From assembly GCA_951804985.1 (NCBI GenBank), contig OX638136.1, forward strand, positions 2,669,852 through 2,733,851: a stretch of 64,000 bases of DNA. The letters run 5' to 3'. Origin of the DNA: Dryomyza anilis. Its lineage: Eukaryota > Arthropoda > Insecta > Diptera > Dryomyzidae. The notes beneath the pieces are model-generated. The model was given only the letters and a program-made list of their open reading frames with translations. It was not told the DNA's origin and made no database searches. Position numbers and translations under genes: made by a program. Positions 22,905-32,719 of this stretch are shown one piece after another (within the stretch, counting starts at the first letter, position 1; each line of letters opens with the position of its first letter).

Positions 22905-24841
22905 TTATACCTTGGGGGTAATGCAGACTCATTGAATTTCTGAAAACTATCCAAATAATTATACGGAAACACACCTTTTCGAAATAAGAATCTACGTGAA
23001 TTATTTGAAAAGATTTTTTTTGTTATATATATTGAATCTTCATTCAATGTCTTTACTAATTTGTCCAAGCTACTTGGTAGAAATCTGAATGAGTCTACAA
23101 ACCGTATTTTAAAATTATGATCATCATTTAATTAAATTGTTTTGGTTATTGATATAAAAACCTCTTTATTTAGAGGAATTATATCAATATCACCTTCAAT
23201 ATCATTTAAATTTCTTAAAAATAAATGTAAATCATATTTGGATAAGTTATGAGTAAATACAGGAAAATATTTAGTTGCTTTTGCTTTTAAAATAAAATGA
23301 TGTCTTACTTTTGAACTAATATTATTATCTAAACTATTTTTACATATTATACATATCTTACATTCTATAAACGATTTCTTATCCATCTCATTTCATCAAA
23401 CTTGTCATCATAGGCTCCTTTCATATACCATGATAAAGCACAAGGTACATGTTCCTGTACTGTATTGGTGAAAGAATTTAAAGGATCTGGCGTACATCCT
23501 GCTAACGATAGAAAGTATATGGAACTTGTAATGTTTTTTCAAAACCATTAAATTTAATTTTGTTGTCTTCTTCCATAGGGAAGTAAGTTATTTTCTGTTT
23601 TTGATGATTTATGCTTTTCTAAAGATGCTTCGGTATTAAATAAATTATGATTTCTTTTACGTGACTGTGTACTAATAAGACGACCTATGTCTCTAATCCA
23701 TACGTAGTGAGTACTTGTCTCGTTTTCACAAAATAGAATATTAATATGTATTGGTTGTTCATTTTTTGTCTTATATATTGGTCACAGTATTTCATATTTA
23801 TTTATATTAACTTCATTATACATAAATATGTTTATGCTAATTGAGTTTTCTACTTCGAATATTTTCGTATTCTTCACTTTGTGAGGGAATTCTATTCCAG
23901 TAAAATTAATACAATTTCCACCAATATTTATAATATCACCAGTAATGTCCTCTATTCTATAAGATTGTATTCGAGGTGGATTTTATATATTTGAATACAT
24001 AAGAGCTGATATAATTGCCCATTTAAAACAGTAAATGTCATTATTATGAACATTAACACAAGCTCTTTTATTTTGTATGCAAAATAAAAGAGCTTGGCAT
24101 GTACTGATTGATGTTAACTTCAATTGTATTTATTTTTGTTAAAGACCAACCCACTATCTCTTTCTTGAAATTCATCCATTTTTTGTATTATTACATCCTT
24201 CATATTTAAAATAGCCGTACTGATGTCATTCTCTGATATTAATTTAAACTGCTTAGTTATATGGGACATAACTGATATTTTAAATTCATCATCTCCATTT
24301 TCAGGTTTAACCGGAAGAATATATTCTCCGGAGACTTCGACATTAAATTTTATTGATTTTTTTGATAATAATTCACGTTTTAGTAAAGCTATTAGTTGTG
24401 GTTCTATTTTTCTCAAGTAATCTTTTATATTTAATTCGCCTTCGTCACCATTATACAAGATATAATTGCATACATTTTGTTTGAATGCATTTTTTATAGA
24501 CTTAAAACCATCTTTATCATCCTTCTCAGCGGATTTCTTATGTAAATTTGTTCTTATATGAGCTTTCCATAAAGATTTATGAACGAAACAATTGCAGAAT
24601 ATACAATTAATTGTTTCATTGCTAGTTGATGGTCCATCATTATCCATTACCGGTTCAACCTGTAGTTTTGTCTTCTTGATATATAGCTCCTGATCATGTT
24701 TCGATAAATGAACTTTTAAATTGTATTCCCTTGAGAATGATTTATTACATTTTTTACATGTAAAGTTTTATTGTCATGCACATTTTGGATGTATCTTTTT
24801 AAATTATAGAACTTCACGTAGAACTTTTCACACACGAACAT
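22905..24841 (-). pseudogene. Polinton PolB, N-terminal half (duplicate copy)
   Basis: Minus-strand family B DNA polymerase fragment. From the ATG at 24,841: a first finger-like CEKFYVKFYNLKRY, after a one-base shift a canonical C2H2 finger (CKKCNKSFSREYNLKVHLSKH), then CIFCNCFVHKSLWKAH. The PolB-associated N-domain follows (IKFNVEVSGEY, DEFQERDSG), next NNDIYCFKWAIISALMY, the exonuclease-region FPVFTHNLSKYDLHLFLRNL, and FLFRKGVFPYNYLDSFQKF. At least four stops or shifts occur (24,120; 23,970; 23,570; 23,130). It ends where the SINE interrupted the parent gene. The family replicates linear protein-primed genomes of Polintons. Only one or two residues differ from the copy at 32.7-34.7 kb. Confidence 0.85.
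24059..24096. other. Perfect 17-bp-arm hairpin inside PolB
   Basis: CAAGCTCTTTTATTTTG, a 4-nt loop TATG, then the exact inverse. It lies in the coding frame between the N-domain and the exonuclease region and is preserved in the other copy at 33,874-33,911. Confidence 0.8.
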
Positions 24842-25199
24842 TTTAAAATATGTTTTTGGATACGTTGGATTGAAGTGATAGATATACACTAAATATTGCT
24901 ATTTAACCTCAAATCAACATTACCTACCATCAATATTTTTGCTGACTTATTAAAATTTTATTTTTTTTTGCAAAACGGAGTTGTTATATAATGTACAAAC
25001 ATTATGAAATCGTATTCTGAATTTCATTGACTTCCGGTGCATTCCACTAGATATACTTTAAATTTTGCTGAATTAAAATTTATATATTCAGTTAAACATA
25101 TATCATATTACATACTTTGATGTATAAAGGTGTTCTATACAATGGATATAATAATAAATTTTAATCGCTTTCATACTTTTAATATATAAACATTAAAAA

Positions 25200-25602
25200 A
25201 TGGAGTGTGAATTTTGTCCATATTTAAAATTCTCGACTAGAAACAATCTGAAGCGGCACATCCTGCGAAAACATAATTTTTCGTATTAAAAGGCAAAAAC
25301 TTATAATTGTAAGTAAATAACTAAATATATTTTTCAAAATTATATTTTTAATTACAAAAATTTTATTAACAGTAAATCCTCAAATTGAAATACTAGAAGT
25401 CGTAACACTCCCGCCAGTAAATTGGATAGATGTTGGAATTAGGGAAGGGTTGTTAGATGATGTACTAGATCATCTATTTCTTAACTTAGACGATCCGAGG
25501 ATGTTAAATGCGGATCGCCATTATTGTAATTTAATGGACGATGATGATGATAAAGTTTTATTAAACGCTCTACTGAGTTTTGAGCAGATAATGCAAACAT
25601 AA
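25200..25602 (+). CDS. Small C2H2 zinc finger / acidic protein, duplicate copy
   Basis: Exon 1 starts MECEFCPYLKFSTRNNLKRH, one C2H2 finger (CX2C, then HX4H within 30 residues). A consensus donor GTAAGT at 25,309 and acceptor ttaacAG at 25,371 define a 64-nt intron. Exon 2 gives LPPVNWIDVGIREGLLDDVL and an acidic tail with five Asp in a row, ending at 25,602. The joined frame matches in phase, but exon 1 has an in-frame TAA at 25,287 in both copies, so the gene is either disrupted or spliced differently. It diverges from the PolB gene across about 360 bp. Unrecognised family; a DNA-binding regulator of the Polinton is a guess from the finger plus acidic region. Confidence 0.5.
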
Positions 25603-25728
25603 GTTTTTTTAATTATTTGTTATATTGTTTCAAATCGTTTTAAGAATAAATAAATAAAACAATATGTATATATTTAAATATTTTATTTAAAAATGAATAT
25701 ATTTAAAAGTAAGTATATATATACGTTT

Positions 25729-26166
25729 TTATTCATAACATAAATCGAATAGAGCCATCCCCATTACTTCAGATTGTCGTCCTCTAAAAATATTAGACCA
25801 CTTCTTCTCATTTATATTATATAAATATGGATCATCGGTTTCAACTTTTCTAGAAATTCTTGCTGGTAGATAAAACCATCTATTGTCTGTTAGATGTACA
25901 ATTAATTTTGTTCCATTAATTGTGTTTTTCCATTCAAATTTAGAAATCCTGAATTCCTGATCAATGGGCAAGTCATCTACTCTAATGTGTGTAGAGAGGT
26001 TTCCTTTTGCTAAACTAATAATTTCAGCGAAATCCTTAAAATAAAAAAAAAATATATAAATTAATAAATACAAAAATTAAAAAAAAAATCTTACCATATT
26101 TTTGTTCCTAATTAATTCAAATTTCGATCCATTTATATAAAGATAATTCCAAAAAGATAATTTCAT
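25729..26166 (-). CDS. Spliced OB-fold-like protein of the Polinton, duplicate copy
   Basis: Exon 1 (26,095-26,166) encodes 24 residues from MKLSFWNYLYINGSKFEL. The donor GTAAGA and the acceptor ttttaAG bound a 60-nt intron (26,035-26,094) that joins in frame to DFAEIISLAKGNLSTHIRVD. The body has a pattern (IDQEFRISKFEWKNTINGTK, then LIVHLTDNRWFYLPARIS) that I recognise from small insect element-encoded proteins resembling OB-fold single-strand DNA-binding proteins: two beta-rich blocks followed by FLPxR(I/L)S. The total is about 125 residues, with no internal stop. It is likely to bind single-stranded DNA during element replication (inference). The other copy, at 35.6 kb, is essentially identical. 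Confidence 0.6.
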
Positions 26167-26296
26167 TAGTATACATATACTCAATATTATTTTAAAGAGA
26201 GTATATAAAATTTGACTCAAGAAAAAACTAAATAAAATTAAACATGTTTAATATGTTCAATATTTAAAACTTATAGTAGGTGCAAATTTATTAAAA

Positions 26297-26625
26297 ATGA
26301 TCCCAATGGAGTCTTATGGCCCATTCATTCATATAAGCAAATTAAACGAATTAAATGACCATGACTTTGTAGAATAACAATAACTACAATATCCATTATA
26401 GTAAAATTCACCTTGAATTAAAAATGTGTCAATGCACTAATGCAGAAGTGCATTTACCTGTTTACAACAAAAAATTACCCTCCAAAAATATATGTCTAAT
26501 AACTACTTACTTTTATTCATATAGCCATGTTTTAAATTATAATCTTCGTTCCATGACAAAGTTTTAACTTGAACCCTTTGTTCTTCAACTCTCTTGATGA
26601 TCTTGCAAAATAATTCATCTATCAT
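26297..26625. other. Short candidate coding pieces upstream of the OB-fold-like gene
   Basis: On the minus strand an ATG at 26,625 opens a 38-codon frame (MIDELFCKIIKRVEEQRVQV...) ending at a consensus donor GTAAGT at 26,510, so it may be a first exon; no convincing in-phase acceptor was identified. On the plus strand, 26,297-26,377 holds a 26-codon ORF (MIPMESYGPFIHISKLNELN...). Both are preserved in the other copy (exon at 36,362-36,476). Too short to assign. Confidence 0.3.
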
Positions 26626-26791
26626 AAAACTAAAATTTTAATTGCTTCTATATCATATACAACAACAAAATTATTACGTACAATTATTACGTACAAACAA
26701 AATATCTACGTTTATAAATATCACAATGGCTCCATGCCATTATAATGTATATAGTATACATATAATACACCTGAAATTATACTAACAACTA

Positions 26792-26935
26792 CTCTGTTAC
26801 AAAATGATCTCTATTGAAAACAATAAAAAAAACCTCTGTTAAGAAATGATCTCAACTGAAATACACTAACAAGACCTCTGTTAAAAAATGATCCCTATTG
26901 AAAACAATAACAACACCTCTGTTAAAAAATGCTCC
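26792..26935 (+). repeat. Four tandem 42-bp repeats at Polinton edge
   Basis: Units beginning ctctgttaaaaaatgatc start at 26,792, 26,834, 26,876 and 26,917. They are followed by a cluster of gctcc/ggctcc words including the palindrome GGCTCCATGGAGCC. The matching array in the other copy is at about 36,643-36,786. The position, beyond the last Polinton gene, would suit a subterminal repeat. Confidence 0.75.
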
Positions 26936-27107
26936 TCATGGCTCCTTATGGCTCCATGGAGCCCCTTTGAGCCAGAACCGGCGCAAACATACTACTTATG
27001 ACGAATTTTCATTTAATTTTATATGAAGGCAATTTGTTGCCTTTGCTTAATTTATTTTTTTCTCAATTTTTCTAACTATAAAATTATAAGTTCTTCTTCT
27101 AAAATAA
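26936..27107. other. Intergenic sequence ending in a TA tract
   Basis: AT-rich spacer between the tandem repeats and the truncated gypsy A, closed by a (TA)n run at 27,111-27,123 where the integrase reading frame is cut off. Confidence 0.5.
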
Positions 27108-28094
27108 TTATATATATATATATGTTTTTAGTACCTTATTGTAGTCATCTGCGTTATATAAAGGTGAACATTTACGCTTTAAATTTGTAGGCATGTCGAA
27201 GTCAAACCCATACAACGTACGGAATGGTGTTTGACCCGTCGACGTATGCACCGTGTTATTATGAACATGGATTGCAGAATTTAACCATTGGTCCCAGTTT
27301 GACCCATCCTCTTTAGCAAAACTACGTAAATATTCAGCTAGTGGACGATGACTTCGTTCCAATGACAGCACATAAATTTTGTAAAAATCGTCCTGAAACG
27401 TTAAGATGTATTTATTCCCTGAAATGGTTTCAGACAGAATACCCACCAGGTCCATGTACACTTTGTCAAAGGGTCTGACTGGCGTACCATTAGAACCATT
27501 GGCATCTTCGTCAGCCTCGAACTGTTGTTTACCTGGCATTTTGAAAAATTTTTCACATAATCCTTTATTTGCTTCTGCATACCCTTCCATCGGTACTGTT
27601 GCAGAATTCTTAAAAATGTGTTTACGGCACCTTGGTGACCACCTAACGGTGAATCATGAAAATCTTTAATTACCGTCTCTATGTCCCGAGGTTCAGTTAG
27701 AATTATTATATTGTCATTTTCCTTTGTTATAAAATCGTCAGGATCGCATTCTGACTGTTTCTTATCGTCTTCCTTGTCTCTTTTCATGGTTTTCAAACGT
27801 TTTTGTACTACAACTACTTTTTCAGTATTATTCGGTATGCGGCTAAGCGCATCCGCGTTTAAATTACTTTTTCCCGGTTTATAATGAATTTTGAAATCAT
27901 ATTCCGATAATTTGTGTCGGAAACGCGCAAGACGTGGTGTCTGATCTTTTAAGTATGCTATACCCTTTAGGGACTGATGATCTGTATAAACTGGTCTTCC
28001 CAAAAGATATGCCCTAAAATTTTTGGTTTACAATTTTTTACACACTTTACTTTGGCTGGGTCTGGTAGGGCACCTAACTCAGAACACTTATGTC
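27108..28094 (-). pseudogene. Gypsy A RNase H/integrase fragment (duplicate copy)
   Basis: Minus-strand Ty3/gypsy pol: RNase H end (VYTDHQSLKGIAYL, HYKPGKSNLNADALSRIPNN), linker, integrase zinc-binding segment (GGHQGAVNTFLRIL; its expected CxxC reads FSKC, the first Cys lost) and integrase core start (VYMDLVGIL). After a shift comes the end of the core (SNWDQWLNSAIHVHNNTVHT). About 100 residues with the second and third catalytic acids are deleted. The C-terminus is cut at YNKVLK by the TA tract. About 362 bp of RNase H/RT are missing next to the 28,094 junction. Confidence 0.88.
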
Positions 28095-28736
28095 ATCATC
28101 TCCAATTTTTAATTTGCTCATCTTAAATGTTTTATTATGATTGTAAATTGTATTTAAAAGCATTTGTTGATTAGATTTACTGACATTTTTTGGAGACATT
28201 TTAATACTACGAGGATATTTATTATTATATATATTTATATTTTTTGTAATCAATTCTAACCATTTATATGTACCTTGAAGACTAAAGTCTTTCCACATTA
28301 AATTTTTAAAAGTTCTATTAAACCTTTCAATTATTGAAGCCTTCATATTGGAAAATGTATGATAATGGTTTATTTCAAATCGATTCATTAATTTTTTAAA
28401 ATGTGAATTGAAAAATTCTTTACCCTGATCAGATTGAATATTATTTGGAATTTTATTCTTATTTTTTTCCAGAATATTTTGCATAGCTAAGGTTACATCG
28501 ATTCCACTTTTGGTTTTAACAGGAATTGCATTTGCGTATTTAGAAAAAACATCTATAACAGTTAGTAAATATTTATATCCTTTATTAATCTTTGCAAAAG
28601 GTATCATTTCTACAAGATCAATTTGCCAAGTATCTGAAATACCCTTTTGTATAAACCTACGCCGTTTAAAATTTCTTCTTGCTTGTCGGTGCAATTCATT
28701 TACAAGAACTTCTTTACTCATAGTGAGTTCAGCCAA
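28095..28736 (-). pseudogene. Polinton integrase, C-terminally truncated
   Basis: Retroviral-type (DDE) integrase that would insert Polinton DNA. The frame is open from the likely start MSKEVLVNELHRQARRNF (28,721; an upstream in-frame ATG at 28,736 adds five residues). The motif WQIDLVEM carries the first Asp, NIQSDQGKEFFN the second and MKASIIERFNRTFKNLMW the Glu, so the catalytic triad is complete. The C-terminal SH3-like/chromodomain part is cut off by the junction at 28,094. It is transcribed away from the ATPase, with about 100 bp between their starts, a typical Polinton arrangement. Confidence 0.88.
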
Positions 28737-28834
28737 TAATGGAAATGATTGATTTTTAAAAATTTATATTTATATAAAAAATACATGCTTCCAACAATTA
28801 TTTTTATTTGAAGTAAGTCATAGCATAGAGAACA

Positions 28835-29503
28835 ATGTTTCATCAATTTGTGTATCCATTTACAATGTTAGTTTGTGGTCCATCAGGTTGTGGCAAATCG
28901 ACATTTATTATAAATCTTATTAACAATAAACATTTAATTAGTTATCCTATTACGAAAGTAATTTGGTGTTATGCTGAAAAAAACTCATTACCAGAAATTG
29001 ATAATGTAAATTTTATTGAAGGTATTCCAGATGACTTTGAGAATTCCGCCAATGAATCTATACTAATTATTTTAGATGATTTAATGTTAGACTCATTTAA
29101 TAAAAAAGTTTGTGAACTATTTACTAAAGGTTCACATCACCGAAATTTATCAGTTGTTTTAGTAACGCAAAATATTTTTCATAAGGGAACATATACAAGA
29201 GATATATCATTGAATTCAAAATATATAGTTATGTTTAAAAATCCTAGAGATAAACTACAATTTCAATGCTTGGCAAGACAAATTTATCCTGAAAATTATA
29301 AAGAATTAGTTAGAGTATATAACACTTGTACTGAGAGTGCTCATGGTTATTTATTAATAGATTTTACACAACAAGCACATAACGCATTAAGATTCAGATC
29401 TAACATTTTAAATAAAGAATATTTTTACTGCTTTGTTTCACTCCAAACTGACCTGCAAACTGAAACGATTGAAGGAGAACAAATATATTCTATATGTTCT
29501 TAA
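28835..29503 (+). CDS. Polinton packaging ATPase (A32/FtsK-HerA type)
   Basis: An uninterrupted 222-residue ORF. Walker A is GPSGCGKST near residue 15, Walker B is ESILIILDDLM near residue 75, and VLVTQNIFHKG is the sensor-like strand near residue 108. The N-terminus MFHQFVYPFTMLVCGPSG and the segment RDKLQFQCLARQIYP are characteristic of the Polinton/adintovirus branch of virion DNA-packaging ATPases. Such proteins pump the genome into capsids using ATP. Start chosen as the first ATG, 15 residues before the P-loop as in the family. The 3' end overlaps the next ORF by 71 nt in another frame. Among the best preserved genes in the window. Confidence 0.92.
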   Translation: MFHQFVYPFTMLVCGPSGCGKSTFIINLINNKHLISYPITKVIWCYAEKNSLPEIDNVNFIEGIPDDFENSANESILIILDDLMLDSFNKKVCELFTKGSHHRNLSVVLVTQNIFHKGTYTRDISLNSKYIVMFKNPRDKLQFQCLARQIYPENYKELVRVYNTCTESAHGYLLIDFTQQAHNALRFRSNILNKEYFYCFVSLQTDLQTETIEGEQIYSICS

Positions 29504-29771
29504 AAATGCTAAACCTAAATTGCGAAATGCAATTCTAAAAAACGCGGATGATAATCTTATAAAAGCTATTAATGAAATTGCATTTAATATTTTACATACA
29601 AATCATAATGTAAAGAAAAACGATCTAGTAAAGTTAAAATCATATAAAAATGTCATTAGAAAACTTTGCTGCTCAAAAACTGTTTTACGATCAAAGAGAA
29701 AACATCTAATCCAACGAGGAGAATTTATTCCAATTTTGATTTCATCTGTTTTAAGCGGTGTTATAGGATAA
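29433..29771 (+). CDS. PX-like virion core protein of Polinton
   Basis: A 112-residue basic ORF. After about 20 weakly conserved residues it reads LKNAKPKLRNAILKNADDNL, AINEIAFNILHTN and CCSKTVLRSKRKHLIQRG, and closes with a hydrophobic, Gly-ending tail (EFIPILISSVLSGVIG). This pattern, a Lys/Arg-rich body plus a hydrophobic tail directly after the ATPase, is what I know as the PX (adenovirus pX-like) protein of Polintons and adintoviruses, thought to be a capsid-associated core protein. It overlaps the ATPase end; the true start could be an internal codon. Intact as read. Confidence 0.7.
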   Translation: MFHSKLTCKLKRLKENKYILYVLKNAKPKLRNAILKNADDNLIKAINEIAFNILHTNHNVKKNDLVKLKSYKNVIRKLCCSKTVLRSKRKHLIQRGEFIPILISSVLSGVIG

Positions 29772-29781
29772 ATTTTAGATA

Positions 29782-30416
29782 ATGTCTAATATTTTATCCA
29801 AGCATGTATTATTAAACCCTTCTACATATGAACGCTATTCTAAAGATATATCAGATTTAAAATTTTTAAAACGAAAACTCTTCCGATATATGCCTCTCAT
29901 ACACTTAATGATATAAATAAATGGTATGAAATAAAACAAGAACTCGTAAAATATTTGATTTCCAAACAAAAAATAAATATAAAGAAAGAGAATAAATCGA
30001 TAAAGTCATATAAATCATTAGGGATAAGGATACTCAAACAAAATGGATATTTAAAAACGATAATGAAACCCAAACAAAAGATATTGGAAAAAGATATTTT
30101 GCTTCACAGGCTGACTTCAATGCTGATGAACATATATTTAGCAATTTTAACGAACGTGAAGTAAATTCTATAGATCTGGATACATCAATTAATAAAATAA
30201 ATCATACCTCTGCAAGTTCTGCAGCTAAACGTTTAAAAAACATTTCAAATCATGGATCACAGAAAGTACGAATTTTGTCAAGTGTTGGAAGTAAAATTAC
30301 ACCGAAAACTAAGAAAACTATGTTACCATATCAATAATTACCTCGCCTTACTCGTCAAAGAAATAAAACATTACAATATGATTATTATGATGTTAATTTG
30401 TATCATTTTTTTTATA
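29782..30416 (+). pseudogene. Further Polinton structural-type gene, broken
   Basis: The ATG 11 bp after the PX-like gene opens MSNILSKHVLLNPSTYERYS. After a shift near 29,880 it continues NDINKWYEIKQELVKYLISK, then after another shift KRYFASQADFNADEHIFSNF and SAAKRLKNISNHGSQKV, with a stop before LPRLTRQRNKTLQYD. The Lys-rich composition and position match the small unannotated gene that often follows PX in Polintons; function unknown. At least three lesions. Confidence 0.5.
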
Positions 30417-30493
30417 TATATAAAATTGAATTTTTATTTTATTGTTAATTTAATTTAATACATTATACATGTATATAAATTATACATTATATT

Positions 30494-30979
30494 CTGGGCA
30501 AGTTTTTTTGGCACAAAATATAGCTAAAAATGGCAGGCAAAATGGCACAAAAAAACAGTAAAAGTGGCAAAAAAAAAGGCAAACAATGGCACCAAAATAG
30601 TCAAAAATGGGACAAAAATAGTAAAAAATGGCAAAAAATACAAAAAATTGCACAAAAATAGTCAAAAAATGGCAAAAAAAAAAACTTAATAAAATTTTTC
30701 AATGATCTATTTTAGTTGACAATCATAGATTTCTCTTTTACATGGTCTAATATTTATTTCGTTAATTTCATTCACAAAATTAAGAACATACAAAAATAAG
30801 TACACAAGAAAAGGACGTCATATATTTTTTTAATACAACCAGAAAATCGGAAATATTATTTAAAAAAGAATTGCCAGAGTGTAAAAAAGGTAATTTTAGG
30901 CAAAGTATATCAAAATTGGCAAATTTACAAAATAATTGAAAATGGCATTTTTTGGCAAAAGCCAAAAAAACTTGCCCTG
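30494..30979. mobile_element. Non-autonomous hAT-type MITE
   Basis: Terminal inverted repeats C(T/A)GGGCAAGTTTTTTTGGC face each other at the two ends and are bracketed by a perfect 8-bp direct duplication attatatt (30,486-30,493 and 30,980-30,987), the hAT hallmark. The interior is non-coding and filled with roughly 12-bp units of the type atggcaaaaaat. It lies in the spacer between the Polinton structural genes and the end of PolB. Confidence 0.88.
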
Positions 30980-31019
30980 ATTATATTTAATATGTGTACA
31001 TATTAATTTTCTAAATATC

Positions 31020-32389
31020 TATGTTAATAAAAATATCTAAATCAGTATTTAAAGCTTTAATATAATTAATTTTATAATGCCCCCAACCAAGTGTGTTTAT
31101 ACCATCATCTAGTATATACCGCTTGTCATTTAAAAATTAAGTGTTAATTTATTTATACATTGTGTATATAAAATATGGGCTTTAGATCTAATTATAACAT
31201 TTCTCTCATTATAACTTTTTTATTGTAAAGACATGTTTTATAATCATGAATAGTAAATGTTTTACTAACTGATTTTTTAACACCTTTTGCTTTTGATATT
31301 GGTGTACCATCTTCAATAGTAAAAATGTATGTCTTAGGTTTAAGACATATTATTTCTTTCATTATTTTCGTCTTTCATCAAACCCACTACTTTACAATTA
31401 TTTTGATACTACACTAGAAGTGTCAAAAATATAATTTGATGGATCAGCTTTTTGAACATCGTCATAAATGTCTTTATAGAAATCAATAGTATTAATTTCA
31501 ATTACAAGCGAGTCTGTATCCGTATATACTAAACGAATATTTGAATTAAATTTGTTTTTCAAGTAGTTATAATAAAAATAATACATTTTTAATTTTGATA
31601 GATCTAATACACAAAACCCTATTATTTAGCTTTACTCTGAGCTGTTTGGATTCAATTATCACCATATTTTCATCTATAATGGTTTGGATATGAAAAGCTC
31701 GACTTGCTATTAAAGCTCTTGCTCCTTTTACTTTTCCTAAATTCTCCCAGTTACATGAAATTTTGACATTCTTTCTTTTTTAAAGATTTTTCATAGAAAT
31801 CATTATGCATATCATGTATATTCTCAGGATAACTTAAGTCTACTTCGAAAATTAATCCTTTATCAGAACTCATTGATAATGATTTAATTTTTTCTGGTGT
31901 TAATGTTTTAATATCTTTTTCATCCATAAATTTAAAATCTTTATATGGTAATGGTTGTGACATTGCATAACCATATAAATTATTTGCATCGAAATACATT
32001 AAATATTTTGATTTCTCTCTAGGATTAAATTCATTCATAAATTTATTATTGGCTTTAACATGTCTAACCGAACATTGAGTTAGACCTCCTCGAATGCCAT
32101 CCTGTATAAATGTATACTTATCTATATCTGTTAATAGTTCTAACTCAATACCAGTAATTTTAAGCATAGCATCCCAGGATAAACCAGGTGCTGTAAAATA
32201 ATGGCATGGATCTAATTCATTAATTTGAATGCAAATTTTCCTAAAATTTTCGAAAATATCTGCTAATAGTACAACGTCACAATTTAAATATATTATTAAA
32301 TAATCTTTCAAACTGTGACATGAAAATTATTCCAAACTTGTTGTACAGACATATAATCCTCCTCCGTACACATTCCTCATTATTTAGTG
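31020..32389 (-). pseudogene. Polinton PolB, C-terminal half
   Basis: Continues the PolB of 32.7-34.7 kb beyond the SINE. From 32.3 kb: KDYLIIYLNCDVVLLADIFE, HYFTAPGLSWDAMLKITG, IRGGLTQCS, then motif A YFDANNLYGYAMSQPLP. A deletion joins KECQNF (about 31,755) directly to NWENLGKVKGARALIASRAF, removing the palm segment with motif B (NNxxYGK). Motif C is intact (VYTDTDSLVIEI, about 31,520). The C-terminal part then reads KVVGLMKDEN, GVKKSVSKTFTIHDYKTC and RYILDDGINTLGWGHYKI with several shifts and stops. Compared with the other PolB at 57.6-59.3 kb, about 100 residues are gone, so it cannot be an active polymerase. Confidence 0.88.
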
Positions 32390-32400
32390 TATTAAAGAAC

Positions 32401-32708
32401 GTGTAGCCGCGGTAGCTCAGTGGTTAGTGCGTTGGACTGCGAGCCGAAAGGTCCCCGGTTCAAGCCTGGACTGGGGCTAACAACATTTTTCATAGAAATA
32501 TTTTTCTATACCGCGCTACCTCTCGGCAGTAAATGGCAAACCTCCGAGAGTAAAAACATTGCCTATGAAAAGCTCTTACCCGCCGTTCGGATTCGGCAAT
32601 AAACTGTAGGTCCCACCACTTTGAGTACAAATATAACACGCACAGTTCAAAATGGTGAGAGAGCTCGGCCTAAGTTCTTATAGAACTGTAGTGCCAAACT
32701 ATTATTAT
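32401..32708 (+). mobile_element. tRNA-derived SINE, full copy with target duplication
   Basis: A tRNA-like head of about 75 bp, an unrelated body and an (ATT)n tail total 308 bp. It is flanked by the direct duplication tattaaagaac (32,390-32,400 and 32,709-32,719), which proves insertion into the PolB coding sequence between KFFN and the LNNEEC region. It is nearly full length, so the family was recently mobile; it would borrow the reverse transcriptase of a LINE. Confidence 0.92.
32413..32467 (+). promoter_or_regulatory. RNA polymerase III A and B boxes of the SINE
   Basis: TAGCTCAGTGG (A box, 32,413-32,423) and GGTTCAAGCC (B box, 32,457-32,466) match the internal tRNA-gene promoter consensus at normal spacing. 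Confidence 0.8.
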
Positions 32709-32719
32709 TATTAAAGAAC

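Larger units (their letters stand above)
22814..28094. repeat. Mosaic segmental duplication, copy 1
   Basis: This 5.28-kb segment matches 32,629-38,305 in the same orientation with very few differences. It starts inside the 3' part of a SINE and stops inside gypsy A, so its borders do not coincide with any element end. Copy 1 lacks about 362 bp of gypsy A RNase H/RT (equivalent to about 37,884-38,245) and about 36 bp near 24,970 present in copy 2. The left junction shares aaatataacacg with the flank. Copy 2 is contiguous with the rest of PolB and gypsy A, so copy 1 is the derived copy, or an assembly duplicate. Confidence 0.9.

Noticed and set aside
24223..24420. Plus-strand ORF present in both duplicate copies
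   Set aside because: Antisense shadow of the PolB N-domain; conserved only because the segment is duplicated.
26792..26935. CRISPR-like array
   Set aside because: The units are directly adjacent without unique spacers, and the context is a eukaryotic element.
30480..30965. Minus-strand Phe/Cys-rich ORFs
   Set aside because: They read through the atggcaaaaa repeats of the hAT-type MITE.
32403..32480. A tRNA gene at the SINE head
   Set aside because: A and B boxes are good, but the sequence runs into the repeated SINE body without an acceptor stem partner or terminator, and the same fusion occurs at 2 kb.
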